Shown one piece after another: positions 35,217-43,516 of a DNA stretch of 64,000 nucleotides. The stretch covers positions 62,001 to 126,000 of the forward strand of contig NZ_BMGL01000007.1 in assembly GCF_014640175.1 (NCBI RefSeq). The letters are read 5' to 3'. The first letter of the stretch is position 1, and every line of letters begins with the position of its first letter. The stretch is from Psychroflexus salis. Lineage in GTDB: Bacteria; Bacteroidota; Bacteroidia; Flavobacteriales; Flavobacteriaceae. The notes under the pieces were generated by a model, which worked only from the letters and a program-made list of their open reading frames with translations, searched no databases and was not told the origin of the DNA. Position numbers and translations under genes: made by a program.

Positions 35217-36518
35217 ATGCAAGCCATTCAAGGATTTTCAAAACTTAGTAAACAGGAAAAAATAGCGTATTTACTTCAGCATTATTTAGCTAATTTTCCA
35301 CAAGCAGAAACTATTTTAAAGCAATACATTAATCAAGATCAAAAGCTTCAAAAGTTACACGACGAATTTATTGAAAACACACTTACCAACTTTTATTTGC
35401 CCTTTGGCGTAGCACCCAATTTTTCGATTAATGGAAAAAACTACGTTATTCCCATGGCTATTGAAGAGAGTTCTGTTGTAGCGGCAGCCAGTAAAGCAGC
35501 CAAGTTTTGGGGAGAACGCGGTGGATTTAAAACCAAGGTAATTGGAACTGAAAAAATAGGTCAAGTACATTTTAATTTTTCAGGAAATTTTGAAGAATTA
35601 GCTACATTCTTTCAAAAAATAAAACCCAAGTTATTCGAATCAGTTCAGTCCATTACTAAAAATATGGAAAAGCGCGGTGGCGGAATTCGTACTTTAGAAT
35701 TGGTCGATAAATCTGAAGATTTAACCAACTACTATCAGCTTCATGTTACATTCGAAACTAAAGATGCTATGGGAGCAAATTTTATTAATTCTTGTTTAGA
35801 AGAATTTGCAGCGGTTTTTAGAGATGAAGCACAATTGTATTTTCAAAATGAAGCTTCGCTCGAAATAGTTATGAGCATTTTATCGAATTATGTGCCGAAT
35901 TGCACAGTAAGTGCCGAAGTAAGTTGTCCCGTTGAAGAATTAGGAAATACAAAAGAAGCAGGTCAAGCTTACGCTGAAAAATTTGTGCGTGCTATTAACA
36001 TCGCTGAAGTAGAACCTTATCGCGCGGTTACCCACAACAAAGGCATTATGAATGGAATTGATGCTGTGGTTTTGGCAACAGGAAACGATTTTAGAGCCAT
36101 TGAAGCTGGAGTGCACGCTTATGCTTCCAGAAGTGGAAAATACAGTAGTTTAACCCACGCCAAAATTGAAAATGGAATTTTCACCTATTGGATTGAAGTT
36201 CCTTTGGCTTTAGGTACGGTTGGCGGGCTAACCAGTTTGCATCCGTTGGTGAAACTAGCTTTAGCGCTATTACAACGTCCAAGTGCAGAAGAATTAATGC
36301 AAATTGTTGCGGTTGCTGGTTTAGCACAAAATTTTGGTGCAGTTAATTCTTTAGTGACTACAGGTATTCAAGAAGGTCACATGAAAATGCACTTAATGAA
36401 TATACTTAATCAGTTTGAAGCCAATACAGACGAACGTAAAAAAGCAGTAGAATTTTTTAAGCATAATACTGTTTCGCATTCGGCTGTAGTTAATTTTTTA
36501 AATGAATTACGAAATTAA
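35217..36518 (+). CDS. mvaA: Hydroxymethylglutaryl-CoA reductase, class II (degradative type)
   Basis: This 433-residue class II HMG-CoA reductase resembles the Pseudomonas mevalonii enzyme. Active residues are Glu83 in AIEESSVVAAAS, Lys275 in HNKGIMNG, Asp291 in ATGNDFRA, and the catalytic His388 in QEGHMKMH. Other landmarks are DAMGANFINSCLEE and EVSCPVEELG. In Flavobacteria the enzyme is taken to work in mevalonate synthesis for isoprenoids despite its name. A GHMP-type kinase gene follows after 5 bp, which supports a biosynthetic role. Confidence 0.93.
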   Translation: MQAIQGFSKLSKQEKIAYLLQHYLANFPQAETILKQYINQDQKLQKLHDEFIENTLTNFYLPFGVAPNFSINGKNYVIPMAIEESSVVAAASKAAKFWGERGGFKTKVIGTEKIGQVHFNFSGNFEELATFFQKIKPKLFESVQSITKNMEKRGGGIRTLELVDKSEDLTNYYQLHVTFETKDAMGANFINSCLEEFAAVFRDEAQLYFQNEASLEIVMSILSNYVPNCTVSAEVSCPVEELGNTKEAGQAYAEKFVRAINIAEVEPYRAVTHNKGIMNGIDAVVLATGNDFRAIEAGVHAYASRSGKYSSLTHAKIENGIFTYWIEVPLALGTVGGLTSLHPLVKLALALLQRPSAEELMQIVAVAGLAQNFGAVNSLVTTGIQEGHMKMHLMNILNQFEANTDERKKAVEFFKHNTVSHSAVVNFLNELRN

Positions 36519-36523
36519 TTGAG

Positions 36524-37444
36524 ATGCCAACTGAAACTTTTTACAGTCATGGAAAATTATTATTAACTGCAGAATATGTAGTTTTAGATGACGCTGAAGC
36601 TTTAGGTTTGCCTACAAAATTTGGACAAAAATTAGAAGTTGAAACCTCAACAGAAGCAAAAACCATCAACTGGAAAAGCCTTTTGCACAACCAAGAAACC
36701 TGGTTAGATTTTCAATTCACTTGGAATGAAAATTATAAGTTTACTAGTAATTCTAGTTTGCCTGAAGCCAAGAGATTAGTAGAAATATTCAATTGGCTGG
36801 CTCAACAAAATCCATCTTTGTTTGCTGTAGATAAAGGATATACTATAATTTCAACCTTAGAATTTCCGAAAAATTGGGGTTTAGGCTCTTCTTCCACTTT
36901 AGTGAATAATCTGGCGCAATGGGCAAAAATAAATGCTTTTGCTTTACAAGATTATGCCTTCGGCGGAAGCGGTTACGACGTAGCTTGCGCACAAAATGGA
37001 ACGCCAATTTTATTCAAAAAAAATCAGCTTCAGCCTAAAATTCAACCTGTACAATTTCAACCTGATTTTAAAGACGAATTGTTTTTTGTATACTTAAATC
37101 AAAAACAAAACAGCCGCGACGCCATTCAACATTACCGAATTCAGTCACCAGAAAATATTGAGTTAGCAATAAATCGTATCAATGCCATTACACATCAAAT
37201 TCTAGAAGTTAAGCAAATAGAAGATTTTGAAGCTCTATTAAAATCTCATGAAAAAATCATCGCTACTTTATTAGGACAGTTTCCTATTCAAAAACAACTC
37301 TTTTCCGATTATCCAAGAACCATAAAAAGTTTAGGCGCTTGGGGTGGCGATTTTGTATTGGCAGTTGGTAATTTAGAAGATCAAAAATACTTTCATCAAA
37401 AAGGTTTTGAAACTATTTTGAGTTTTGACGAGATGATTTTGTAA
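36524..37444 (+). CDS. GHMP-family kinase, probably of the mevalonate pathway
   Basis: This 306-residue protein is a GHMP kinase. It starts with SHGKLLLTAEYVVLDDAEAL, the substrate-binding strand of mevalonate-type kinases, and has the nucleotide-binding motif GLGSSST at 119-125. The GSGYDVACAQ motif follows, and the C-terminal LGAWGGDFVLAV motif is the third family motif. It is cotranscribed with mvaA (5-bp gap). It could be mevalonate kinase, phosphomevalonate kinase or the decarboxylase-linked member. I did not decide which; the operon makes a mevalonate-pathway step most likely. Confidence 0.85.
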   Translation: MPTETFYSHGKLLLTAEYVVLDDAEALGLPTKFGQKLEVETSTEAKTINWKSLLHNQETWLDFQFTWNENYKFTSNSSLPEAKRLVEIFNWLAQQNPSLFAVDKGYTIISTLEFPKNWGLGSSSTLVNNLAQWAKINAFALQDYAFGGSGYDVACAQNGTPILFKKNQLQPKIQPVQFQPDFKDELFFVYLNQKQNSRDAIQHYRIQSPENIELAINRINAITHQILEVKQIEDFEALLKSHEKIIATLLGQFPIQKQLFSDYPRTIKSLGAWGGDFVLAVGNLEDQKYFHQKGFETILSFDEMIL

Positions 37445-37498
37445 CTAAATTTAATATAGCCAATTTTCAATATTATTTATAAATCTTGTTAGGATTCA

Positions 37499-37513
37499 CG
37501 AGCAAGATGCTCG
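37499..37513. repeat. Short CGAGCA/TGCTCG hairpin in an intergenic repeat remnant
   Basis: CGAGCA and TGCTCG flank the triplet AGA between the mevalonate kinase and DUF4301 genes. The nearby GTGCGTTCGTGGCGTATTC looks like a fragment of a dispersed repeat. It has no T-run and is not a terminator for either convergent gene. Confidence 0.35.
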
Positions 37514-37575
37514 AGCCAACGATTGCATTGTTATTCGTGCGTTCGTGGCGTATTCAAAAAATAGCTTTATTCAAT

Positions 37576-39096
37576 TTATAACTGTTGTCCGCTAACATGC
37601 AGTGGCTTCAACAAATCGTTAACCGATTTTACGGGGCAAAATGTACTGGACGGAACTTCCACAAAAAGCGTATTCCAATATTCCATTGCGCCATTCCATA
37701 AGCCAGGAAGTTCTAGAGCTTTTAAAGTTTTTCCTTCTAGGGATTTTTCAGTTATAAAACCGCGGTTTGGATTTACGTAATTCAATAAATTAAACTTTTT
37801 ACCTTGGTAATTGCGCACGCCACAAACCAAATCGACTGGATTAAAATGAGTAGCATCGGTAAGTATACTTGCTTGTTTAGAATTTTTTAAATCTATTTGC
37901 GATTTTTCTACAATTTGTAAAGAAGTATTTCCTTTTCCGTTAATCATCCAATACGGACCGCCGCCGGGTTCACCTTCATTTTTTACCATTCCGCAAACAC
38001 GAATCGGTTTGTTGAGGTGTTGTATCATTTTTTCAGAATCATTCAAATCTTGGTCTACATTCAATGAATTTTTTAAAAATGTAGCTGCTTTTTCCAGTGT
38101 TTCTTGACTCGGATTGTCTTGCAAAGCTTCAATCAATCCAAAACTTTTTTGTTGAACTTTCAATAAATATCCTGCTAGAGCTTTCTTATAAAAAGCATTA
38201 ACTTCAAGATTGTTTCGGTGCGAAATATTGTCAATGTTTTTTATAAAAATTAGGTCGGCATCTACATCGTTTAAGTTTTCGATTAATGCACCATGTCCAC
38301 CTGGGCGAAATAATAATTTCCCATTTGTTAAGCGAAAAGGCTTGTTTTCTAAATCTACCGCTAAAGTATCGGTTGCTTTTTTTTGAAACGAGAATGAAAC
38401 TTCAAAATCTATTTTGGTTTCTTTCGAAATACGATTTTTAATTTCATTAAACTCATTTTCAAATTTAGTTTGATGCTCTTCCGAAATGGTAAAATGCAAA
38501 TAAGCTTTTCCTCCTTTTGAAGCATAGGCAGCTGCTTCATAAAAATGCTCTTCAAAAGCAGATGCTGTGGATGTGTTGTATTTATGAAACGGAATTGAGC
38601 CTTTGGGTAATTCATCTAAACCCAATCCATTTTCATTCAACATTAGTTGAAATGCTTGGTAAGCTTGCTCAGTTGGTTTTAAACCTTCAAGGTTTTCGAT
38701 GGCATTGACAATAGCATCATAAAAAGGAAGCTGGTGCAAGTTATTTGCCATTTTCTGTAAACCAGCATATTTTTCTTTTTGTAGTAAGCTGTTAAATTCT
38801 TCAACAGAATTGGCTTGTTCCATTAATTGATGCATGGCTTTAAACATGCGTGTTGCTGCGCCACTGGCGGGTGTGAATTTTACTACTTTTAGTTGAGTAG
38901 CTTCTTGGTATGTTTGAGCAAAAGCCTTTAATTCTTCATCTGAAAAAGCTTCAATTCCTTCGTTAACATTGGCTGCTGAGCGTACTTCAGAAAAAGGAAT
39001 TCCTTCGTTAAAAATTTCGAGATAACGATTTACTTTTTCTTTGCTTATACCTAGTTGTTGAAGTTGTTGCTGGTCTTTTTGGGTGAATTGAAACAT
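37576..39096 (-). CDS. DUF4301 family protein
   Basis: This 506-residue protein of the DUF4301 family begins with an FTQKDQQQLQQLGISKEKVN helix. It has the conserved VKFTPASGAATRMFK motif, GSIPFHKY, LLFRPGGHGALIENLN and RVCGMVKNEGEPGGGPYW. The GAATR and GGHGAL motifs resemble those of nucleotide-sugar or phosphate-binding enzymes, but the reaction is unknown. It is the last gene of the thiamine-binding/pnuC/NadR-like operon, 5 bp after the kinase. The length is normal for the family. Confidence 0.85.
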   Translation of the reverse strand: MFQFTQKDQQQLQQLGISKEKVNRYLEIFNEGIPFSEVRSAANVNEGIEAFSDEELKAFAQTYQEATQLKVVKFTPASGAATRMFKAMHQLMEQANSVEEFNSLLQKEKYAGLQKMANNLHQLPFYDAIVNAIENLEGLKPTEQAYQAFQLMLNENGLGLDELPKGSIPFHKYNTSTASAFEEHFYEAAAYASKGGKAYLHFTISEEHQTKFENEFNEIKNRISKETKIDFEVSFSFQKKATDTLAVDLENKPFRLTNGKLLFRPGGHGALIENLNDVDADLIFIKNIDNISHRNNLEVNAFYKKALAGYLLKVQQKSFGLIEALQDNPSQETLEKAATFLKNSLNVDQDLNDSEKMIQHLNKPIRVCGMVKNEGEPGGGPYWMINGKGNTSLQIVEKSQIDLKNSKQASILTDATHFNPVDLVCGVRNYQGKKFNLLNYVNPNRGFITEKSLEGKTLKALELPGLWNGAMEYWNTLFVEVPSSTFCPVKSVNDLLKPLHVSGQQL

Positions 39097-39101
39097 AGTG
39101 T

Positions 39102-39665
39102 TTATTCATTTAATAGCTTCTGCAAAATAGGCTTACATTGCGCCAAACGTTGGTTAAGATTTCCGTTTACGCGTAAGTAAGGTAAATTGCGCTTAGTTAG
39201 TTCGTTAGCAAATATAACAAACATTTTTTCTCTTTCGTAAGGTTTATCGCGTAAGTCGTCTGGCTGCCAGGGTACATCGATATCGCATAAAATGTAGAGT
39301 TGATATTCATGTTTATTTACATATTTTTCGAACAAAGGATTGGTATAATTTTCGAAATATACATTGGCATACACCCAATTTTGAAGCAAATTGGTATCGC
39401 AAAACAAGATTTTGTTCGCTTTTTTAACGGCTTTGTTCTCTAATCTAATTTGTCCTTTGGCAATAGGCAACATGTCTGCTTCTGTACAGATTTCGTTATG
39501 CAGATCCCATTTTTCTTGCAAATACATCCGCATAAATTCAGGCACCGATTGCGTGTTGAATTCTTCAGCTAAAGCTTTAGCTAAAGTGCTTTTCCCCGTA
39601 CTTTCGGGTCCAAATAAAACTACTTTAATAATTCCGTTTTGGGTTTGTTCAAGTTCTTTTTCCAT
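39102..39665 (-). CDS. NadR-like P-loop kinase (AAA family)
   Basis: The start is the ATG at 39665 (MEKELEQTQNGIIKV), giving 187 residues. The P-loop is GPESTGKST at 19-27. The rest (SVPEFMRMYLQEKW, ILFCDTNLLQNWVYANVYF, PWQPDDLRDKPYEREKMF) matches the ribosylnicotinamide-kinase domain of NadR, without its N-terminal regulator or NMN-adenylyltransferase domains. By family it phosphorylates nicotinamide riboside imported by PnuC. The gene overlaps pnuC by 46 bp. The upstream thiamine-binding gene leaves open a thiamine-related role (inference). Confidence 0.82.
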   Translation of the reverse strand: MEKELEQTQNGIIKVVLFGPESTGKSTLAKALAEEFNTQSVPEFMRMYLQEKWDLHNEICTEADMLPIAKGQIRLENKAVKKANKILFCDTNLLQNWVYANVYFENYTNPLFEKYVNKHEYQLYILCDIDVPWQPDDLRDKPYEREKMFVIFANELTKRNLPYLRVNGNLNQRLAQCKPILQKLLNE

Positions 39666-40258
39666 GCGTAGTAAGCAAATATAGCAATTAAGCCGAAGAT
39701 GAAATATTGAATGGCGGTAAGCAGTAAACCTTTGTATATATACATAGGAATAGAAACAAAATCGCCTACTATCCAGAAAATCCAATTTTCAATTTTCTTT
39801 TTGGCCATGAGCCACATGCCAACAAAAAAGATGCCTGTGGTCACTACATCGGCATACGAAACCCAATTTTCCCATTTGTTGAAAACTTGATAAACCAAAG
39901 CTACACCGATTAAAGTTGAAACAAACAACAACAAGCTTTTAACTTGCTCTTTTTTAGTCCAGGAAGTAATCGGTAAAAAAGCTTCGGCAGACACTTTACG
40001 CGTCCACATGTACCAACCGTACACACTCATGATGAAATAATAGGCATTAATTAGCATATCGCCCAACAACCCATACACCAGCAAAATATATACAAATATT
40101 AAAGTGCTGATAATGCCCGTTGGAAAAACCAAAATGTTATCCCGTTTAGAAAAGAGAACACTGAGCAGTCCGAAAAACACCCCAAGGATTTCTAATACTA
40201 GTAAATGCGTTTCTACACCTTGGTAAGGTTCGAGTAACTGATTAAAAATGGGGTTCAT
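39620..40258 (-). CDS. pnuC: PnuC-family nicotinamide riboside (or thiamine) transporter
   Basis: This 212-residue inner-membrane protein has about seven spans, with the PnuC core YGLLGDMLINAYYFIMSVYGWYMW and later ENWIFWIVGDFVSIPMYIYKGLLLTAIQYFIFG. PnuC carries nicotinamide riboside by facilitated diffusion, trapped by phosphorylation; close relatives (PnuT) carry thiamine. The gene overlaps both the NadR-like kinase (46 bp) and the thiamine-binding gene (17 bp). The kinase suggests nicotinamide riboside, the small protein suggests thiamine. The symbol is given for the family only. Confidence 0.85.
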   Translation of the reverse strand: MNPIFNQLLEPYQGVETHLLVLEILGVFFGLLSVLFSKRDNILVFPTGIISTLIFVYILLVYGLLGDMLINAYYFIMSVYGWYMWTRKVSAEAFLPITSWTKKEQVKSLLLFVSTLIGVALVYQVFNKWENWVSYADVVTTGIFFVGMWLMAKKKIENWIFWIVGDFVSIPMYIYKGLLLTAIQYFIFGLIAIFAYYAWKKNLNKPKTELLK

Positions 40259-40502
40259 AGTCCGCTCGATTGGATTTTACAATTTTTACATACAACAAAC
40301 CCCGCTCAATGGCTTCAAAAGCTACTTTCATTTCTTTGTTGAGCACTTGCATTACTTCATCGTATTCGCCAAAAACTTGTGTGCTTAGCGGATTTTCCTT
40401 CATGGCTAAACCCGAATCGCGCAAAGCTTGTATAAATTGAATAATAGCCGGCTCGTAATCGTCTTGGATGGGTGTTAGGGTTAATTCTACTGAAATTTGC
40501 AT
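40242..40502 (-). CDS. Thiamine-binding-type small protein (MTH1187/YkoF-like)
   Basis: The start is the ATG at 40502 (MQISVELTLTPIQDDYEPAI), giving 86 residues. The beta-alpha-beta plan with ISVELTLTPIQ, IIQFIQALRDSGL and the strand KENPLSTQVFGEYDEV is that of the MTH1187 family, often called thiamine-binding protein. It overlaps pnuC by 17 bp, so it is first in the operon. A TACATTTG box lies on the minus strand at 40518-40525, 15 bp upstream. No TPP-riboswitch core was found in the leader. Confidence 0.82.
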   Translation of the reverse strand: MQISVELTLTPIQDDYEPAIIQFIQALRDSGLAMKENPLSTQVFGEYDEVMQVLNKEMKVAFEAIERGLLYVKIVKSNRADYEPHF

Positions 40503-40947
40503 GTTTGTTTTTAGGGACAAATGTAAGGAAATAGAAATGTACTCATGTTGAAATGTGTTATTAAGCTATTAGCCAGTAGCTGTTAGCTATTGGCTATCCG
40601 CCAAATGTTAAAGTTTGGTTGAAAAGTGAATTTTAACAGAATTTCATTAAAAAGCTAAAGCACTAGTAATCAAAGCTCAAAAACAATTGCTTACAACAAT
40701 TCATCGAAACAAAAAAGCAGAAAATCTGCAAAAATTTTATTTTTTAAAATGTAGTTTAGTGTTCTAATTAATAATTATGAGACTTTATCTATACATGCAG
40801 CCTTGCTGGATTTTTCTATTTTTATTTTGTAGAGGTTTTCCTTAAAGTGTTTCGATTTTCAAAAAATTCAACAAATTAAACTTAGCTTAAAACTTAGGAA
40901 AATTTAGAAACAATTTTAAACTAACATTTATTTTAAAAGAAAATTAT
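40503..40947. other. Divergent intergenic region with short dyads
   Basis: This 445-bp gap lies between the thiamine-binding gene (minus) and the small barrel gene (plus). It holds a -7 box for the minus gene (CAAATGTA at 40518-40525). AGCCAGTAGCT (40571-40581) can pair with AGCTATTGGCT (40585-40595) with one mismatch. A weak GCAGA/TCTGC hairpin lies near 40710. The right end, from 40876, is the first copy of an 84-bp direct repeat. No gene was seen. Confidence 0.5.
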
Positions 40948-40959
40948 ATGAAAAAGATA
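40876..40959 (+). repeat. 84-bp direct repeat, copy 1 (leader and first codons of the small barrel gene)
   Basis: This stretch, including the start ATGAAAAAGATA of the barrel gene at 40948, is repeated at 43105-43188 with about four mismatches. The identity covers the whole leader and the first four codons and then ends sharply. Confidence 0.85.
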
Positions 40960-41514
40960 TATGCATTGCTCATATTAATTTCCATTACCGCTTCAACAAA
41001 TGCGCAAATTACAGAAGGCAATTGGTTGGTAGGTGGTAATTTAAGTTTTATAAATTCAAACTCAAAAACTACTTTTAATAATCAGGTTCAAAAAACTGGA
41101 GGTAGTAAATTTGATATGCAAACTAATTTGGGTTATTTTCTTGTGGACAAATTTGTCCTTGGTCTTACACCAAGTTTTAATTATACTTTTTTTAAAAATG
41201 ACCCCAATACATACTCTTTTTTGATAGGGCCTTTTGTTCGATATTACTTTTTAAAATCAGATAATCTTATCAATTTTTTTTCACACGTAGAATATCAATA
41301 TGGTAATTATTACTCAGAAGGAAATAAGTTAGCATACAATTCAAATTTTAGTGTAAAGGCAGGGCCTTCTGTCTTTTTTAATAATAGTGTTGCAATTGAG
41401 TTCACTGTAGAGTATCAACAGCTTAATTTCAGAACTAAATCCAATCCCCAAACAACTATACAAGATTCAAATTTAATATTTAGTATAGGTTTTCAAATAC
41501 ATTTAATAAAATAA
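40948..41514 (+). CDS. Outer-membrane beta-barrel-like protein
   Basis: This 188-residue protein has a signal peptide (MKKIYALLILISITASTNAQ) followed by strands typical of small barrels: EGNWLVGGNLSFINS, FDMQTNLGYFLVDKFVLGLTPSFNYTFF, FLIGPFVRYYFL and SHVEYQYGNYY. The C-terminus IFSIGFQIHLIK ends in Lys rather than the usual Phe/Tyr. No ligand is known. Its leader and start codon are part of the duplicated 84-bp repeat. It precedes a secreted-protein gene by 7 bp, so the two are cotranscribed. Confidence 0.75.
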   Translation: MKKIYALLILISITASTNAQITEGNWLVGGNLSFINSNSKTTFNNQVQKTGGSKFDMQTNLGYFLVDKFVLGLTPSFNYTFFKNDPNTYSFLIGPFVRYYFLKSDNLINFFSHVEYQYGNYYSEGNKLAYNSNFSVKAGPSVFFNNSVAIEFTVEYQQLNFRTKSNPQTTIQDSNLIFSIGFQIHLIK

Positions 41515-41521
41515 AGCAAAC

Positions 41522-43096
41522 ATGAAAAATCAGAATAAACTTTTAATGTTATTCCTAATATCTATAGTTAATAATATTTACAGTCAAGAACGATTTGATA
41601 TTACAATAGAATATGTTCAAGTTAATGGACAAAATCAAGTTGAAAATTGTAACACTATTGACTTAGGCACAACTTCAACTAATAATTTAACATTTTACTT
41701 TGTGTTAAATGATAACACAAGTATACCTCCTGAAAACGGATTAGTAAATATAAAAGTGAAAAATAATTCAAATCAAATTGACGGTACTATAGTAGGTACG
41801 GCTAATATTTCTGAATTTATTTGGAATGGGAACCAAGCTATTTCAAGTGTAACTGGAACTGTTGGTGCCAGTCAAATTGAGACAGAAGGCAGTATAATTT
41901 ATATAGAGTATGCAACCAGTTCTCTCCCATTTACAAAATATCAAAGTTGTAGTCATCCAATTATAAAAACACCTCCACCAAGTTTTACATTAGTACCATC
42001 AAGCTTGTCCCTGCCATGTGGTGATGTTACTCCAAGAACATTTGAAGTCGTTCCATCTAATATTCCAAGTGGAGCAAATGTGACCTATCAGTGGAGTAAC
42101 ATCGGATGGTCAACAATAAATACCAATTCAAATATAAGAACATTACAACCAAGTTCTCCAACTAGTTTACCTTCTTCAGTTATGGTGACTCCTTATATCG
42201 ATGGTGTTTCACAAACAACAGAGACATGTATTGTTAGTCGATCTAACTTTACAACTACAGCTGGTATTAATGGCAATAACTACGTCTGTGGAAGCGAAGT
42301 ATATATGGTAGATAATTTAAGTAATAATGTAACAATTCAATCCGTGAGTTCTTCAAATACCAATATTGCCACAGTGAGTTTAACAAGCAATAATGAAATT
42401 ACAGTTACAAAAATTACAGATGGCATAGTCAATATTTCAGCTACTTTGCAAAACTTATGTTCTCAGGCTACAACCATTGTTAAAGAAAATATACAAATTG
42501 GGATACCTAATTTTGTAGAAGATGCATCAATAACAGGAAGTTCAGCTGTATGTCAAGGACAAACCTACACTTATGCTTTAAATGGTGCTAATCACCCCTG
42601 CGTAGGAGATGCTAATTGGAGTGTTTCTCCTAATTTAAATGTTTTAGCTCAAACAGGTACAACTATTACAGTGTCTAAAAATCCTTTTAGCGCAGACAAT
42701 GCAGGTTTTATAACGGCTAATATTCCGGATAGTGATTATGAATTTTCAAAAGGTGTATGGGTTGGTCTTCCTAATAATCAAAGTCTATCAATCCAAAAAG
42801 TAGGTGTATATGATTTATATGTAGATCGTTGGACTTTATTAAAAGCTAATTTTACAGGTTTTCAATACGTAGTTAATGAGCCATTTAATCTAACCTATGA
42901 TTGGAGCATACCGAATAGTATGGTAAGAAATTCATTTGATCCTTCATTAAAAAGCGTAAAACCATATAGTATTGGTCAACTTAATATTGGTGTTAGAGTT
43001 CTTTGTGATTGTGGTTATGGTGATTGGAAATATAGACCATTTACTGTTGATGGTGAAGGAGGTGATCCTATAGAATTAACTCCCATTGACGACTAA
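41522..43096 (+). CDS. Secreted cysteine-containing surface protein, function unknown
   Basis: The 524-residue protein has a signal peptide (residues 1-21, ending NIYSQ). It is rich in Asn, Ser and Thr and contains Ig/PKD-like beta segments, for example GANVTYQWSNIGWSTINTNS and GSSAVCQGQTYTYALNGANH. Paired cysteines appear throughout. The C-terminal part, VRVLCDCGYGDWKYRPFTVD, ends in an acidic tail (ELTPIDD) and no standard type IX sorting domain was recognised. The sequence suggests a surface adhesin or repeat protein. It is cotranscribed with the small barrel gene upstream. No homologue name is claimed. Confidence 0.6.
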   Translation: MKNQNKLLMLFLISIVNNIYSQERFDITIEYVQVNGQNQVENCNTIDLGTTSTNNLTFYFVLNDNTSIPPENGLVNIKVKNNSNQIDGTIVGTANISEFIWNGNQAISSVTGTVGASQIETEGSIIYIEYATSSLPFTKYQSCSHPIIKTPPPSFTLVPSSLSLPCGDVTPRTFEVVPSNIPSGANVTYQWSNIGWSTINTNSNIRTLQPSSPTSLPSSVMVTPYIDGVSQTTETCIVSRSNFTTTAGINGNNYVCGSEVYMVDNLSNNVTIQSVSSSNTNIATVSLTSNNEITVTKITDGIVNISATLQNLCSQATTIVKENIQIGIPNFVEDASITGSSAVCQGQTYTYALNGANHPCVGDANWSVSPNLNVLAQTGTTITVSKNPFSADNAGFITANIPDSDYEFSKGVWVGLPNNQSLSIQKVGVYDLYVDRWTLLKANFTGFQYVVNEPFNLTYDWSIPNSMVRNSFDPSLKSVKPYSIGQLNIGVRVLCDCGYGDWKYRPFTVDGEGGDPIELTPIDD

Positions 43097-43104
43097 ATTG
43101 CATA

Positions 43105-43188
43105 TTAACCTTAGTTTAAAACTTAGGAAAATTTAGAAACAATTTTAAACTAATGTTTATTTTAAAAGAAAATTATATGAAAAAGATA
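43105..43188 (+). repeat. 84-bp direct repeat, copy 2, attached to a gene remnant
   Basis: This stretch is 80 of 84 bases identical to 40876-40959, including ATGAAAAAGATA at 43178. After the repeat the frame ends within eight codons (MKKIILHP), so the copied start no longer leads into a gene. Confidence 0.85.
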
Positions 43189-43463
43189 ATACTTCACCCA
43201 TAGATTTTGATTTTAGTGGAGTAGAATGGGAAGGTGAAACTTATGGTGCAGTTAGTTTGGAAGCTGAAGTAAGAACTAAAAATGAAATCATTAGAGCTTG
43301 GAAACGTGATGCAGCTGAGTTTTTTGTAACCAATATGCTGAATGATTATGGTTGTAGTTGTAGGGATGGAGGAAATAGTTTTTCCGATCAATGTTGGTCG
43401 AGATATGATTGTGGGGCTAATGTTAGGTATACCATGCCACACAGATGGATTCCTTCAAACTAA
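43182..43463 (+). pseudogene. C-terminal remnant of a lost protein, out of frame with a duplicated start
   Basis: An open frame without a valid ATG runs to a stop at 43461-43463. Its readable part is SPIDFDFSGVEWEGETYGAV, then an acidic helix and a Cys-rich end containing NDYGCSCRDGG, DQCWSRYDCGAN and MPHRWIPSN. The upstream duplicated start at 43178 is in another frame and ends after eight codons. The simplest reading is a gene whose 5' part was deleted when the 84-bp leader copy was joined to its 3' part. A terminator-like hairpin follows at 43472. It could be expressed from a TTG at 43257, but I doubt it. Confidence 0.6.
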
Positions 43464-43471
43464 AAAAAATA

Positions 43472-43499
43472 AAACCAGCTCGAACAAAAGAGCTGGTTT
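43472..43499 (+). terminator. Terminator-like hairpin after the remnant
   Basis: AAACCAGCTC (43472-43481) pairs perfectly with GAGCTGGTTT (43490-43499). The T-tail is weak. It lies 9 bp after the remnant's stop and 17 bp before the next ATG. Confidence 0.65.
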
Positions 43500-43516
43500 A
43501 TATAAAACTTATACTT

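Noticed and set aside
40705-40745. GCAGA/TCTGC hairpin followed by an A/T stretch as a terminator
   Set aside because: Five-pair stem only, and no gene ends there on either strand.
40503-40947. TPP riboswitch in front of the thiamine-binding gene
   Set aside because: The conserved CTGAGA and following core were looked for on the minus strand and not found.
43194-43442. Minus-strand frame across the gene remnant
   Set aside because: Ile/Thr-rich antisense frame without a motif; the plus-strand fragment has a better coding signal (Cys-rich domain end).
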